Notes: generated by a model not told the origin, from the letters alone. A DNA stretch of 9,308 nt from an uncultured Muribaculaceae bacterium (GCA_910584735.1 CAJUBM010000115.1:1-9308); one strand, 5' to 3'. Positions 1 to 7,527 are shown, counted from the stretch's first letter. Numbers and translations: made by a program.

Positions 1-41
1 GTGGCCTGCCGTCCCGGAGGTCCGGCGCCACTGCCATACGG
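1..41 (+). repeat. REP-like palindromic repeat, copy A
   Basis: The first 31 bases form an imperfect palindrome: GTGGC at the left end pairs with GCCAC at the right, and an inner GCCG pairs with CGGC, leaving a two-base bulge (CT) and an 11-base loop. The same 31 bases recur exactly at 7497-7527 and, inverted with one mismatch, at 7384-7414. Similarity to the inverted copy continues through position 41 (ACTRCCATMCGG), so the unit is about 41 bases. It lies 31 bases beyond the prfB stop, in the same orientation relative to that gene as copy B has to the antiporter gene. There is no T-run, so it does not look like a classical terminator. Its inner, GTGG side faces out of the window, so it may be one arm of a second paired element. 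Confidence 0.8.
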
Positions 42-72
42 CTACAAGAAAAGTTATCAATTAGAGTGCCGA

Positions 73-1195
73 TTACCTGCTCTCTTCCTCGGCGGCAAAC
101 TCCATGAGGTAAGCCTTGATGAAGGCGTCAAGGTCGCCGTCCATAACGCCGTTCACGTCAGAGGTCTGGTAGTTGGTGCGGTGGTCTTTCACACGGCGGT
201 CATCGAACACGTACGAACGTATCTGCGACCCCCACTCGATCTTCATCTTGCCGGCCTCAACCTTGGCCTGTTCCTCCAGACGGTGCTTCATCTCCTTCTC
301 GTAAAGAATCGAGCGGAGGTGGCGCAGGGCGTTCTCGCGGTTCTTGGGCTGGTCGCGGGTCTCGGTATTCTCAATTAGAATCTCCTCCTTCTCGCCGGTA
401 TATGGGTCGGTATACTGGTAACGCAGACGGACGCCCGACTCTACCTTGTTCACATTCTGCCCCCCGGCGCCGCCGGAACGGAACGTGTCCCACGACATCA
501 GCGCGGGCTCTATCTTCACCTCGATGGAATCATCCACCAGCGGCGTGACGAATACCGAGGCAAACGAGGTCATACGCTTCCCCTGGGCGTTATAGGGGCT
601 GACGCGCACCAGGCGGTGCACACCGTTCTCGCTTTTGAGATAGCCGTAGGCGAAATCCCCCTCCACGTTTATGGTGCAGGACTTTATTCCCGCCTCATCA
701 CCCTCCAGGAGGTTGGCGATTGAGGTTTTGTAGCCATGCTTCTCGCAGTATCGCAGGTACATGCGCATCAGCATCGAAGCCCAGTCCTGGCTCTCCGTGC
801 CGCCGGCGCCGGAGTTTATCTTAAGCACCACGCCCATGTGGTCCTCCTCGCGGCGGAGCATGTTGCGGAGTTCGAGAGCCTCTATCTTGGCTATGGCGTC
901 GGCATAGAGGGCATCTACCTCATCCTCGGTGACAAGCTCCTCCTTGACGAACTCGAAAGCCGTGGCAAGCTCGTCGACAGCCGACTCCACATCGTGGTAG
1001 CCGTTGACCCACGCCTGCAAGTCCTTTATCTTCTTCATCTGGGCCTGCGCCTCCTTGGGGTGCTCCCAGAAATCGGGAACATGCGTACGCAGTTCCTCCT
1101 CCTCTATCTGTATTTTCTTGTTGTCGACGTCAAAGGTACCTCCTCAGCGCCAACTTGCGCTCCAACGTCTCTTTCAGTTGTTCCTGAGTAATCAT
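73..1195 (-). CDS. prfB: Peptide chain release factor 2, with programmed +1 frameshift
   Basis: RF2 recognises UGA and UAA stop codons in the ribosomal A site and triggers peptide release. Translation starts at the ATG at 1195-1193 and reads 21 codons, ending MITQ...LRRYL, to an in-frame TGA at 1132-1130. A +1 shift on CTT (1135-1133) continues at GAC (1131) to the TAA at 75-73, giving 373 residues against 365 in E. coli. The catalytic GGQ is at residues 244-246, within a typical SGGAGGQNVNK stretch. The stop-recognition tripeptide is SPY (199-201) where E. coli has SPF. The segment recovered between the frameshift and ATG 1038 contains DFWEHPKEAQ, typical of the RF2 N-terminal domain, so starting at 1038 would be wrong. 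The gene diverges from the sulfatase-like gene. Expression is expected to be autoregulated: low RF2 slows termination at the internal UGA and favours frameshifting. Confidence 0.97.
1129..1144 (-). promoter_or_regulatory. prfB: RF2 programmed +1 frameshift site
   Basis: On the minus strand the site reads AGG AGG TAC CTT TGA C. It has all the parts of the classical RF2 autoregulatory signal: a Shine-Dalgarno-like AGGAGG, one codon of spacing, the slippery CTT, the UGA stop, and a following C that weakens termination. The E. coli site is the same in layout (AGG GGG TAT CTT TGA C). Protein similarity resumes in the +1 frame immediately after it, which rules out a simple pseudogene. Confidence 0.97.
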
Positions 1196-1249
1196 TGGTC
1201 TATATTAATGAATGAAAAATTTAGAATTATCGCAAAAACTTACGAACTG

Positions 1250-1280
1250 CAAAGTTACACAAATCCACTCACACGGCAAA
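1250..1280 (-). promoter_or_regulatory. Predicted prfB promoter (Bacteroidetes type)
   Basis: On the minus strand TAACTTTG (1257-1250) fits the -7 consensus TAnnTTTG exactly. A TTTG (1280-1277), within a longer TTTTTG, sits 19 bases upstream as the -33 element. Transcription would start near 1243, leaving a leader of about 48 bases before the prfB ATG. No Shine-Dalgarno sequence is visible before that ATG. Confidence 0.75.
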
Positions 1281-1350
1281 AAGTTGCTTAAAATACGTCA
1301 AAATCCACGCACACCGCCTGCACAAGCGGACATAATAACAGGAAAATTAG

Positions 1351-1358
1351 TAACTTTG
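1351..1358 (+). promoter_or_regulatory. Predicted -7 element for the sulfatase-like gene
   Basis: TAACTTTG matches the Bacteroidetes -7 consensus TAnnTTTG and lies 47 bases upstream of the ATG at 1406. No good TTTG -33 element is visible at the usual 17-21 base spacing, so this is weaker than the divergent prfB promoter. It could drive both the sulfatase-like gene and the PAP2 gene after it. Confidence 0.5.
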
Positions 1359-1405
1359 CAAGTTGACGGACAGCCTGACACGCAAATCCGCCAAAGATTC
1401 CGGCC

Positions 1406-3277
1406 ATGAAACGTGCAATAGTAAAGTTCCTCCTCATCTTCGCCGTGTTCACGGCGGTGTTCGTGGTGCAGAAGCCCATCTTCATGGGTGTGCATGCCAC
1501 GGCCACCGGCGCGGAGTCGCTGTGGGACTGGCTTGCCGTCCCTTGGCACGGTCTGAGCATGGACCTTGCCGTTGCCGGATACCTGTCGGTGATTCCCGGA
1601 CTGCTGATTATATGCATGCTGCACACCAGCCGTGAGTGGCCCCAAAAAGCGCTGGAGGTGTACATAGCCCTCTGCGCGGCCATCATAAGCGCCATATTCT
1701 GCCTCGACATCGTGCTCTACAGCTATTGGGGATTCCGCATAGACATGACCCCGCTGTTCTATCTCGCCACCTCCCCCTCGGCGGCTATGGCATCGGCAAC
1801 ATGGTGGCAGACACTCCTCGGCGCTATAGGCTTCCTACTCTGCACCGTACTTCTGTGGTACGTGCTGCGCCTCGCCATCAACCGAGTAAAGGTGACGCCC
1901 GTGCGTGGCTGGAAAGCAACTGCCGTTATGGTGGCCCTCGTGGCTGCGCTCATCATCCCTATACGCGGCAGCCTCACGGTATCGACCATGAATCCCAGCC
2001 GCGCATACTTCAGCCATAAACGCGGATTGAACCACGCGGCTACCAATCCGGCTTTCAACCTGCTATACTCAGCCACCCACCAGAACGATTTCGACTCGCG
2101 TTACCGATTCTTTGACCCGGAGGAAGCCCGTAGGATTTTCAGGGAGATGCAGACCGTGCCGGCCGACACAGCAACAAGCACGGAAAATGCCGACACCCTA
2201 AGCCGGACACCTCTGCTTTCCATCCGGCGCCCCGACATCGTACTTATAATCCTCGAAAGTTTCTCAAGCCATCTGCTCCCCTCACTCGGAGGGGAGCCGG
2301 TAGCTACCGGGCTTGATTCCATAGCGCGTGACGGTGTTTTATTCACCAATTTCTATGCCAACTCGTTCCGTACCGACCGTGCATTGCCCTCCATACTCAG
2401 CGCCCTGCCCGCACAGCCGTCGGCCAGCATACTGAAATACGTGGACAAGATAGAGCGCCTGCCATCAATCCCTGCGGCGTTGTCACGCGCAGGCTACAGC
2501 ACAGCCTACTATTACGGCGGCGACACGAATTTCACCAACATGCAGGCCTACCTTATGGCTATGGGGTTCGGCAAGGTAGTCAGCGACCGCGACTTCTCCA
2601 TATCCGAAAAAGCATCGAAATGGGGCGCGCCCGACCATCTCGTATTCTCCCGCGCATTGGCCGACATATCGTCGCGCAAATACGATGCGGCACGTCCGCG
2701 CCTGTCGGTAATACAGACATCTTCCAGCCACGAACCTTTCGAGGTTCCCTACTCCGACCCGCGCTTCCACGCAGACAAACGCCGCAACGCTTTCGCATAC
2801 ACCGATTCGTGCCTAACGGCCTTTGTAAACGCACTGAGCCACACCGATGACTGGGGAAACACCCTGGTAGTCCTCGTTCCCGACCATTACGGCTGCTGGC
2901 CGCAGGGACTGACGAAGATGCCCGACCGGCATGCCGTCCCATTAGTCCTGACCGGAGGTGCATTGACACGAAGAGAAGAACGTATCGCCACCCCGGGCAC
3001 ACAGGCCGACATAGCAGCCACACTTCTGGGCGCTCTCGACATCCCGACCGATGAATTCCCGTTCAGCCTCGACCTCCTGGGAGGGCGTGCCGCCCCGGTG
3101 GCGGTAATGACCGAACCGGGATGCATAGCCTTAGTGACTCCGGAGGGCTACCTTGCGTGGAACTGCGACGGCAGCACTATAGAGGATTCCGACCTGCCTC
3201 CCGGAGAGCGACAACGCCTCGTAACGATGGCGAAAGCCTACCTCCAAACCCTCTACACCTACATTTCAGAACTCTGA
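1406..3277 (+). CDS. LtaS-like sulfatase-fold membrane transferase
   Basis: A 623-residue inner-membrane protein of the LTA synthase/sulfatase superfamily. Five hydrophobic segments are visible at about residues 5-25, 52-72, 83-105, 134-157 and 170-187, followed by an extracytoplasmic catalytic domain from about 275. Candidate metal and catalytic residues are E284 (IILESF), T323 (FRTDR, the expected nucleophile), H442 (SSSHEPF) and D493-H494 (VPDHYG). These match in order and spacing E255, T300, H416, D475 and H476 of S. aureus LtaS. The late QADIAATLLGAL stretch is also usual in this superfamily. Family members move phosphoglycerol or phosphoethanolamine from phospholipids to an acceptor. 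Gram-negative Bacteroidales do not make lipoteichoic acid, so the acceptor (lipid A, a glycan or a lipid) is unknown. The threonine in place of a formylglycine-type cysteine argues against a true sulfatase. A PAP2 phosphatase gene follows after 74 bases. Confidence 0.85.
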   Translation: MKRAIVKFLLIFAVFTAVFVVQKPIFMGVHATATGAESLWDWLAVPWHGLSMDLAVAGYLSVIPGLLIICMLHTSREWPQKALEVYIALCAAIISAIFCLDIVLYSYWGFRIDMTPLFYLATSPSAAMASATWWQTLLGAIGFLLCTVLLWYVLRLAINRVKVTPVRGWKATAVMVALVAALIIPIRGSLTVSTMNPSRAYFSHKRGLNHAATNPAFNLLYSATHQNDFDSRYRFFDPEEARRIFREMQTVPADTATSTENADTLSRTPLLSIRRPDIVLIILESFSSHLLPSLGGEPVATGLDSIARDGVLFTNFYANSFRTDRALPSILSALPAQPSASILKYVDKIERLPSIPAALSRAGYSTAYYYGGDTNFTNMQAYLMAMGFGKVVSDRDFSISEKASKWGAPDHLVFSRALADISSRKYDAARPRLSVIQTSSSHEPFEVPYSDPRFHADKRRNAFAYTDSCLTAFVNALSHTDDWGNTLVVLVPDHYGCWPQGLTKMPDRHAVPLVLTGGALTRREERIATPGTQADIAATLLGALDIPTDEFPFSLDLLGGRAAPVAVMTEPGCIALVTPEGYLAWNCDGSTIEDSDLPPGERQRLVTMAKAYLQTLYTYISEL

Positions 3278-3351
3278 CAACCAACATATACCACATATCC
3301 CAAATATAAACCCGACTATAAAACACTTGTCAAAAACCACCTCTCCTTATC

Positions 3352-4089
3352 ATGCTTGACTTTCTCAACACCATAGACACCGAGATATTCCTCTGCTTCA
3401 ACGGTCAACATTCACCGTTCTTCGACGTGTTCATGAAACTCTTCACCGGGCGTTTCATATGGATTCCCATGTACGCAGCCATAGCCCTGATGATGTGGCG
3501 CGCGGGGAAGCTGTCGAAATTCATATTCTATATAGTAGGCGTTGCTCTGGCCGTAACTATCACCGACCAGCTTTGCGCCACATGGATACGCCCGGCGGTG
3601 GAACGTCTACGCCCCTCCAACCTTGAGAACGAGCTTTCGCAACTCACCTACATAGTAGGAGGCTACCGTGGGGGAAGCTACGGCTTTCCCTCGTGCCACG
3701 CGGCCAACTCCTTCGCCATGGCTACGTTCGTGGCCCTGATGGTGCGCAAACGCAGTTTTGTGGCGTTCATCCTCGGATGGGCGCTGCTCAACTCATACTC
3801 ACGCCTCTATCTCGGAGTGCATTATCCGGGCGACCTCTTCGTAGGCTCCCTGATAGGCATCGCCTCCGGCGCCGGATGCTTCTTCCTCACACGCCGCCTG
3901 GCCGACCCCCGCACATCGCGTGAAGAACTGGCCGCACGTGCCGACTCCCCCCTCATCACCTACCATCTCCCCTCCATGCAGGGCATCTCGCTTGTCCTCA
4001 CCCGCGTGGTGTCGGTAAGCGCACAAGGTTTCGTGAAGATTGTGGGTGGCGCCACCGTATTATATATAGTGCTACGTGCCGCGATGTGA
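3352..4089 (+). CDS. PAP2-family membrane lipid phosphatase
   Basis: A 245-residue multi-spanning membrane protein of the PAP2/PgpB type. All three signature motifs are present: R80-x6-R87-P88 (with R in place of the usual first K), PSCH at 113-116 (usual PSGH) with H116 as general acid/base, and S150-R151-x5-H157 followed by YPGD with the nucleophile H157. Relatives dephosphorylate undecaprenyl pyrophosphate, phosphatidylglycerophosphate, phosphatidate or lipid A at the periplasmic face; the substrate cannot be told from sequence. A linker (about 183-212) and one more hydrophobic segment (about 213-242) extend past the core domain. No promoter is visible in the 74-base gap before it, so co-transcription with the LtaS-like gene is likely. 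The pairing suggests a shared role in envelope lipid turnover, which is inference. Confidence 0.88.
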   Translation: MLDFLNTIDTEIFLCFNGQHSPFFDVFMKLFTGRFIWIPMYAAIALMMWRAGKLSKFIFYIVGVALAVTITDQLCATWIRPAVERLRPSNLENELSQLTYIVGGYRGGSYGFPSCHAANSFAMATFVALMVRKRSFVAFILGWALLNSYSRLYLGVHYPGDLFVGSLIGIASGAGCFFLTRRLADPRTSREELAARADSPLITYHLPSMQGISLVLTRVVSVSAQGFVKIVGGATVLYIVLRAAM

Positions 4090-4107
4090 GGTTCACGGAT
4101 TTTTTCG

Positions 4108-4115
4108 TAATTTTG
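4108..4115 (+). promoter_or_regulatory. Predicted -7 element for asd
   Basis: TAATTTTG fits TAnnTTTG and lies just after the PAP2 stop, 58 bases before the asd ATG. The -33 position is weak (only TGTG near 4085-4088). It would drive asd and probably the antiporter gene 34 bases beyond it. Confidence 0.55.
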
Positions 4116-4165
4116 CATCGTGAAATAACTATATCGAATACTTTTTTAACCATCACATAGAGAAA

Positions 4166-5170
4166 ATGCATGTTGCTATCGTAGGCGCCAGCGGCGCCGT
4201 AGGCCAGGAACTCCTCCGCACTCTCCAACAGAGAGATTTCCCCGTTGAAACCCTCTCGCTTTTCGGCTCGGCCCGCAGCGCCGGACGCAGCTACCGTTTT
4301 CATGACAAGGAGATAACCGTCAAGGAACTGCGCCATAACGACGATTTCCGCAACATTGACATCGCCTTTACATCGGCCGGAGCGGGAACCTCGCGCGAAT
4401 TTGCCGACACCATCACACGCCACGGAGCGCTGATGATCGACAACTCCAGCGCCTTCCGCATGGATACAGACGTGCCTTTAGTAGTGCCCGAGGTGAACGG
4501 CGATGATGCACTCGACGCCCCCCGCCGGATAATCGGCAACCCCAACTGCACCACCATACAGATGGTGGTGGCCCTGAAACCCATCCACGACCTATCCCCC
4601 ATACGCCGTGTACACGTGGCCACCTACCAGGCCGCCAGCGGCGCGGGACAGTCGGCCATGGACGAACTCTGGAACCAATACGGCGCCCTGGCGCGCGGAG
4701 AGAAACCCGTGGTTGAGAAATTCTCGGCACAGCTTGCCGGCAACGTCATACCGCAGATTGACATCTTCACCGAAAACGATTATACGAAAGAGGAGATGAA
4801 GATGTTCCACGAGACACGCAAGATAATGCACTCCGACAACCTCCGGGTGAGCGCCACATGCGTACGCGTCCCCGTGATGCGCGCCCACTCCGAGGCCATA
4901 TGGGTGGAGACCGAATCCCCCGTGAGCGTGGAAGAGGCACGGCGCGCCTTCGCCCAGGCACCGGGAGTGGTGATGATGGACGACCCCGCCGCCCGCATCT
5001 ACCCCATGCCGCTGGACCTGGCCCACCACGACCCTGTATATATCGGACGTCTCCGCCGCGACATAGCCTGCGACAACGCACTGACTTTCTGGACCGTCTC
5101 CGACCAAATCCGCAAGGGCGCCGCCCTCAACGCCGTACAGATTGCCGAACACATCCTGCGCAATCGGTAA
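4166..5170 (+). CDS. asd: Aspartate-semialdehyde dehydrogenase
   Basis: This cytoplasmic enzyme reduces aspartyl phosphate to aspartate-4-semialdehyde with NADPH, the branch step toward lysine/diaminopimelate, threonine and methionine. At 334 residues it has normal length. The N-terminus has the nucleotide-binding loop GASGAVG (7-13). The catalytic cysteine is C128 in GNPNCTT. The conserved YQAASGAG stretch is at 154-161, IPQIDIFTENDYTKEE at 195-210, and the catalytic base H241 is in VMRAHSE. The start ATG follows an A-rich stretch without a clear Shine-Dalgarno sequence. The next gene begins 34 bases after the stop with no visible promoter between, so the two are probably co-transcribed. Confidence 0.97.
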   Translation: MHVAIVGASGAVGQELLRTLQQRDFPVETLSLFGSARSAGRSYRFHDKEITVKELRHNDDFRNIDIAFTSAGAGTSREFADTITRHGALMIDNSSAFRMDTDVPLVVPEVNGDDALDAPRRIIGNPNCTTIQMVVALKPIHDLSPIRRVHVATYQAASGAGQSAMDELWNQYGALARGEKPVVEKFSAQLAGNVIPQIDIFTENDYTKEEMKMFHETRKIMHSDNLRVSATCVRVPVMRAHSEAIWVETESPVSVEEARRAFAQAPGVVMMDDPAARIYPMPLDLAHHDPVYIGRLRRDIACDNALTFWTVSDQIRKGAALNAVQIAEHILRNR

Positions 5171-5204
5171 GTAAGAACAATAACAGCCCCTAACATCATC
5201 CGAG

Positions 5205-7328
5205 TTGCTGCCCGTAACCAATCCAGTTGCCATCTTCCTCATCGTGCTGGTGATAATATTGCTGGCACCGGTGCTTCTCAACCGCCTTAAGATACCGCAC
5301 ATAGTCGGTATGATAGCGGCAGGGATCGCCGTGGGACCATACGGGCTGCATATCCTTGACCGAGACAGCTCGTTCGAGATATTCGGCCAGGTGGGACTGC
5401 TCTACCTCATGTTCCTCGCCGGGCTGGAGATAGACATGTACCACCTGAAACTCAACCTGCGGCGCGGCATGAGTTTCGGGTTGCTCACATTCTTCATACC
5501 CATGTTCATGGGGGTCGCAGCCAGCGTATGGCTCCTTGACACAGGATGGATTACCGCCTTCCTGTTAGCCTCCATGTATGCCTCCCACACCCTCATCGCC
5601 TACCCCGTGGCTGCGCGCTTCGGCGTAACGAAAAGCCCGGCGGTACTCATCTCCGTGGTAGGCACTATCATAGCAGTGATAGGAGCCCTGTTGGTGCTGG
5701 CAGCATGCGTGAACATCCACGAGAACGGACAGTTCCAGGCCACGGCCCTGCTGTGGCTCATCTTCAAACTGGCACTCTACGGCGGCGCGGTGCTCTACCT
5801 TTATCCGCGCCTGACACGCTGGTTCTTCAAAGGATACGGAGAGAAGGTAATCCAATACGTATTTGTTCTCGCACTCGTGTTCCTGTCGGCCTGGGTATCG
5901 GGCATGATAGGGCTTGAACCGGTGTTAGGCGCCTTCTATGCCGGGCTGGTGATAAACCGCTACGTACCGGCCAACTCATCGCTGATGAACTATATAGAGT
6001 TCGTCGGTAACGCCCTGTTCATACCCTACTTCCTCATAGGTGTGGGCATGATGATAAACCTGTCGGTAGTCCTTTCGGGCAACACGCTGCTCACCGCCCT
6101 GATAATGCTCGCCGTAGCCCTGGCCAGCAAATGGCTGGCTGCCTGGCTGGCCCAGAAAATCTACGGCATGGAGGGGTGTGACCGCCGTATGATGTTCGGC
6201 CTCACAACGGCACATACCGCCGTAGCCCTCGCCGTAGTCACAATCGGCTACAACATGGTGCTCCCGGACGGCTCGCGCATGATGGACGAGACAATTCTCA
6301 ACGGAACGGTGCTCGTGATACTCGTAACATGCGCCATAGCCCCGGTGATAACCTCACAGGCCGCGACAAAAATCAGAGTACGCACCCTATCGGAAGAGAC
6401 TGGCGGCGAATCATCCACGGAGATGCGTAACACCGACCATCGGGAGCGCATACTGATTCCCGTCTCCAACCCCATCACAGCCTCCTCCCTGGCCGAACTG
6501 GCCCTGATGATGCGCCTCAGGCGCTCGGGCAGCAAATCCGATATGTTATACGCCCTACATGTGCGCAACTCCAACTCGGCTTCCTCGAAAGCCATGGGAC
6601 AGAACTCCCTGAAACTCGCACGTGCCGCAGCTACCGGGGCCGATGCCCGCATGGAGGAAATCGAACGCTACGACCTGAACACCACCACCGGCATAACCAA
6701 TACCATCGAGGAGCGCGACATAACACAGGTGATTATGGGTCTGCACCGCAAGGCCACGGTAATCGACACCTTCCTCGGCAGCAAAATCGAGGCACTATTG
6801 CGCTCCACCAACCGCATGATAGCGGTGTCGCGCACATATATCCCCGTCAATACCGTTACACGCATCATAGTCTCCCTTCCCGGCAAAGCCCAGTATGAGA
6901 CCGGCTTCCGCCGCTGGGTACTGTCCGTAGCCTCCATGGCCCAGGAGGTAGGCTGCCGCATAATATTTTACGCCACGCCGGAGCAGATACCATTGATAAA
7001 GGGTGTGATACATTCACAAGGAATAGGCGTACGCCATGAATACCGCAGCGGCGAACCCTCCGACAACCTTACAGCCCTGGCCCGCGATGTCCTTGACGAC
7101 GACCTCCTGGTAGTTGTGACAGCCCGTGCCAACTCCGTCAGCTTCACCCCCGACCTGGCCGAACTCCCCTCCATGCTGCAACGCTACTTCGCCCGCAACA
7201 ACCTCCTGGTAATCTACCCCTCGCAGTTCGGCGAGACAGCCCCGCTGCCGACATTCACCGACCCCCTCCAGAGCGACCTCTCGGCCGCCCCGCCCTCCTG
7301 GTGGTCTATCTTCCGCCGCCGCAGATAA
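5205..7328 (+). CDS. CPA2-type cation:proton antiporter with USP-like tail
   Basis: A 707-residue inner-membrane protein. Residues 1-385 are a multi-helix Na+/H+ exchanger domain of the CPA2/Kef class, with FLAGLEIDM at 70-78 and FIPYFLIGVGM at 272-282. Residues from about 414 to 700 form a cytoplasmic tail resembling two tandem universal-stress-protein domains, starting at RILIPVSNP and TRIIVSLPG, which may sense nucleotides or redox state. The start is a TTG at 5205: an in-frame stop sits at 5181-5183, the first in-frame ATG is 34 codons later inside a membrane helix, and the N-terminus LPVTNPVAIF resembles relatives. Residues 153-165 (GTIIAVIGALLVL) have V158 where many CPA2 exchangers carry the ion-coupling aspartate. 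The ion is unknown; it may be a variant subfamily or a transporter with altered coupling. Confidence 0.88.
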   Translation: MLPVTNPVAIFLIVLVIILLAPVLLNRLKIPHIVGMIAAGIAVGPYGLHILDRDSSFEIFGQVGLLYLMFLAGLEIDMYHLKLNLRRGMSFGLLTFFIPMFMGVAASVWLLDTGWITAFLLASMYASHTLIAYPVAARFGVTKSPAVLISVVGTIIAVIGALLVLAACVNIHENGQFQATALLWLIFKLALYGGAVLYLYPRLTRWFFKGYGEKVIQYVFVLALVFLSAWVSGMIGLEPVLGAFYAGLVINRYVPANSSLMNYIEFVGNALFIPYFLIGVGMMINLSVVLSGNTLLTALIMLAVALASKWLAAWLAQKIYGMEGCDRRMMFGLTTAHTAVALAVVTIGYNMVLPDGSRMMDETILNGTVLVILVTCAIAPVITSQAATKIRVRTLSEETGGESSTEMRNTDHRERILIPVSNPITASSLAELALMMRLRRSGSKSDMLYALHVRNSNSASSKAMGQNSLKLARAAATGADARMEEIERYDLNTTTGITNTIEERDITQVIMGLHRKATVIDTFLGSKIEALLRSTNRMIAVSRTYIPVNTVTRIIVSLPGKAQYETGFRRWVLSVASMAQEVGCRIIFYATPEQIPLIKGVIHSQGIGVRHEYRSGEPSDNLTALARDVLDDDLLVVVTARANSVSFTPDLAELPSMLQRYFARNNLLVIYPSQFGETAPLPTFTDPLQSDLSAAPPSWWSIFRRRR

Positions 7329-7373
7329 AATCCACCTTAAAACACCAACGAGGATAACGATCTTATAATTCCG

Positions 7374-7414
7374 CCGGATGGTAGTGGCGCCGGACCTCCG
7401 GGACGGCAGCCCAC
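7374..7414 (-). repeat. REP-like palindromic repeat, copy B
   Basis: Inverted copy of the repeat at 1-41. The 31-base core (7384-7414) differs from copies A and C by one base, G to C in the GGCC/GCCC end. The outer ten bases (7374-7383) match the outer flank of copy A at all but two positions (G/A and A/C), but not that of copy C. It begins 45 bases after the antiporter stop codon. Confidence 0.85.
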
Positions 7415-7527
7415 CCGAAGAGGCACAGCAGAAACAAAAACACCAACCACTTATTTTTAAATAACAGTTAACCCCTCTCCGGCTCCGCCTCCTCTGGTGG
7501 CCTGCCGTCCCGGAGGTCCGGCGCCAC
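7384..7527. repeat. Paired inverted repeat (REPIN-like) element
   Basis: Copies B and C form a 144-base inverted pair. The arms extend inward past the 31-base cores: 7415-7429 and 7482-7496 still match at 11 of 15 positions as reverse complements, giving arms of about 46 bases around a 52-base spacer. Near the exact centre lies an AT-rich palindrome, TTATTTTTAAATAA (7451-7464). The layout resembles the REP doublets (REPINs/BIMEs) of other bacteria, usually non-autonomous elements moved by a RAYT transposase encoded elsewhere. No such transposase gene is in the window. A MITE is the alternative; the bases TA abut both outer ends, but the shared flank of copies A and B argues against a target duplication. 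Confidence 0.72.
7497..7527 (+). repeat. REP-like palindromic repeat, copy C
   Basis: Its 31 bases are identical to positions 1-31. It faces copy B as an inverted partner. Its outer flank (TAAAAG) does not share the extension seen in copies A and B, but its inner flank matches the inner flank of copy B. Confidence 0.88.

Noticed and set aside
1..378. Open frame of 125 codons on the plus strand
   Set aside because: It is antisense to the end of prfB and starts inside the REP-like repeat; no recognisable protein features.
1130..1132. Stop codon after 21 codons of prfB, as if the gene were broken or missequenced
   Set aside because: The surrounding AGGAGG, CTT, TGA, C is the classical RF2 frameshift signal, and homology resumes in the +1 frame at once.
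736..1191. Open frame of 151 codons on the plus strand
   Set aside because: It mirrors the prfB coding strand; its composition is explained by the antisense of RF2 codons.
7384..7527. Inverted REP-like pair as a rho-independent terminator for the antiporter
   Set aside because: There is no T-run after either palindrome, and an identical copy lies elsewhere in the window; terminator function is not excluded but not supported.
7384..7527. CRISPR array or insertion-sequence ends
   Set aside because: Only two copies, inverted rather than direct, with no regular spacers and no transposase or cas gene in the window.
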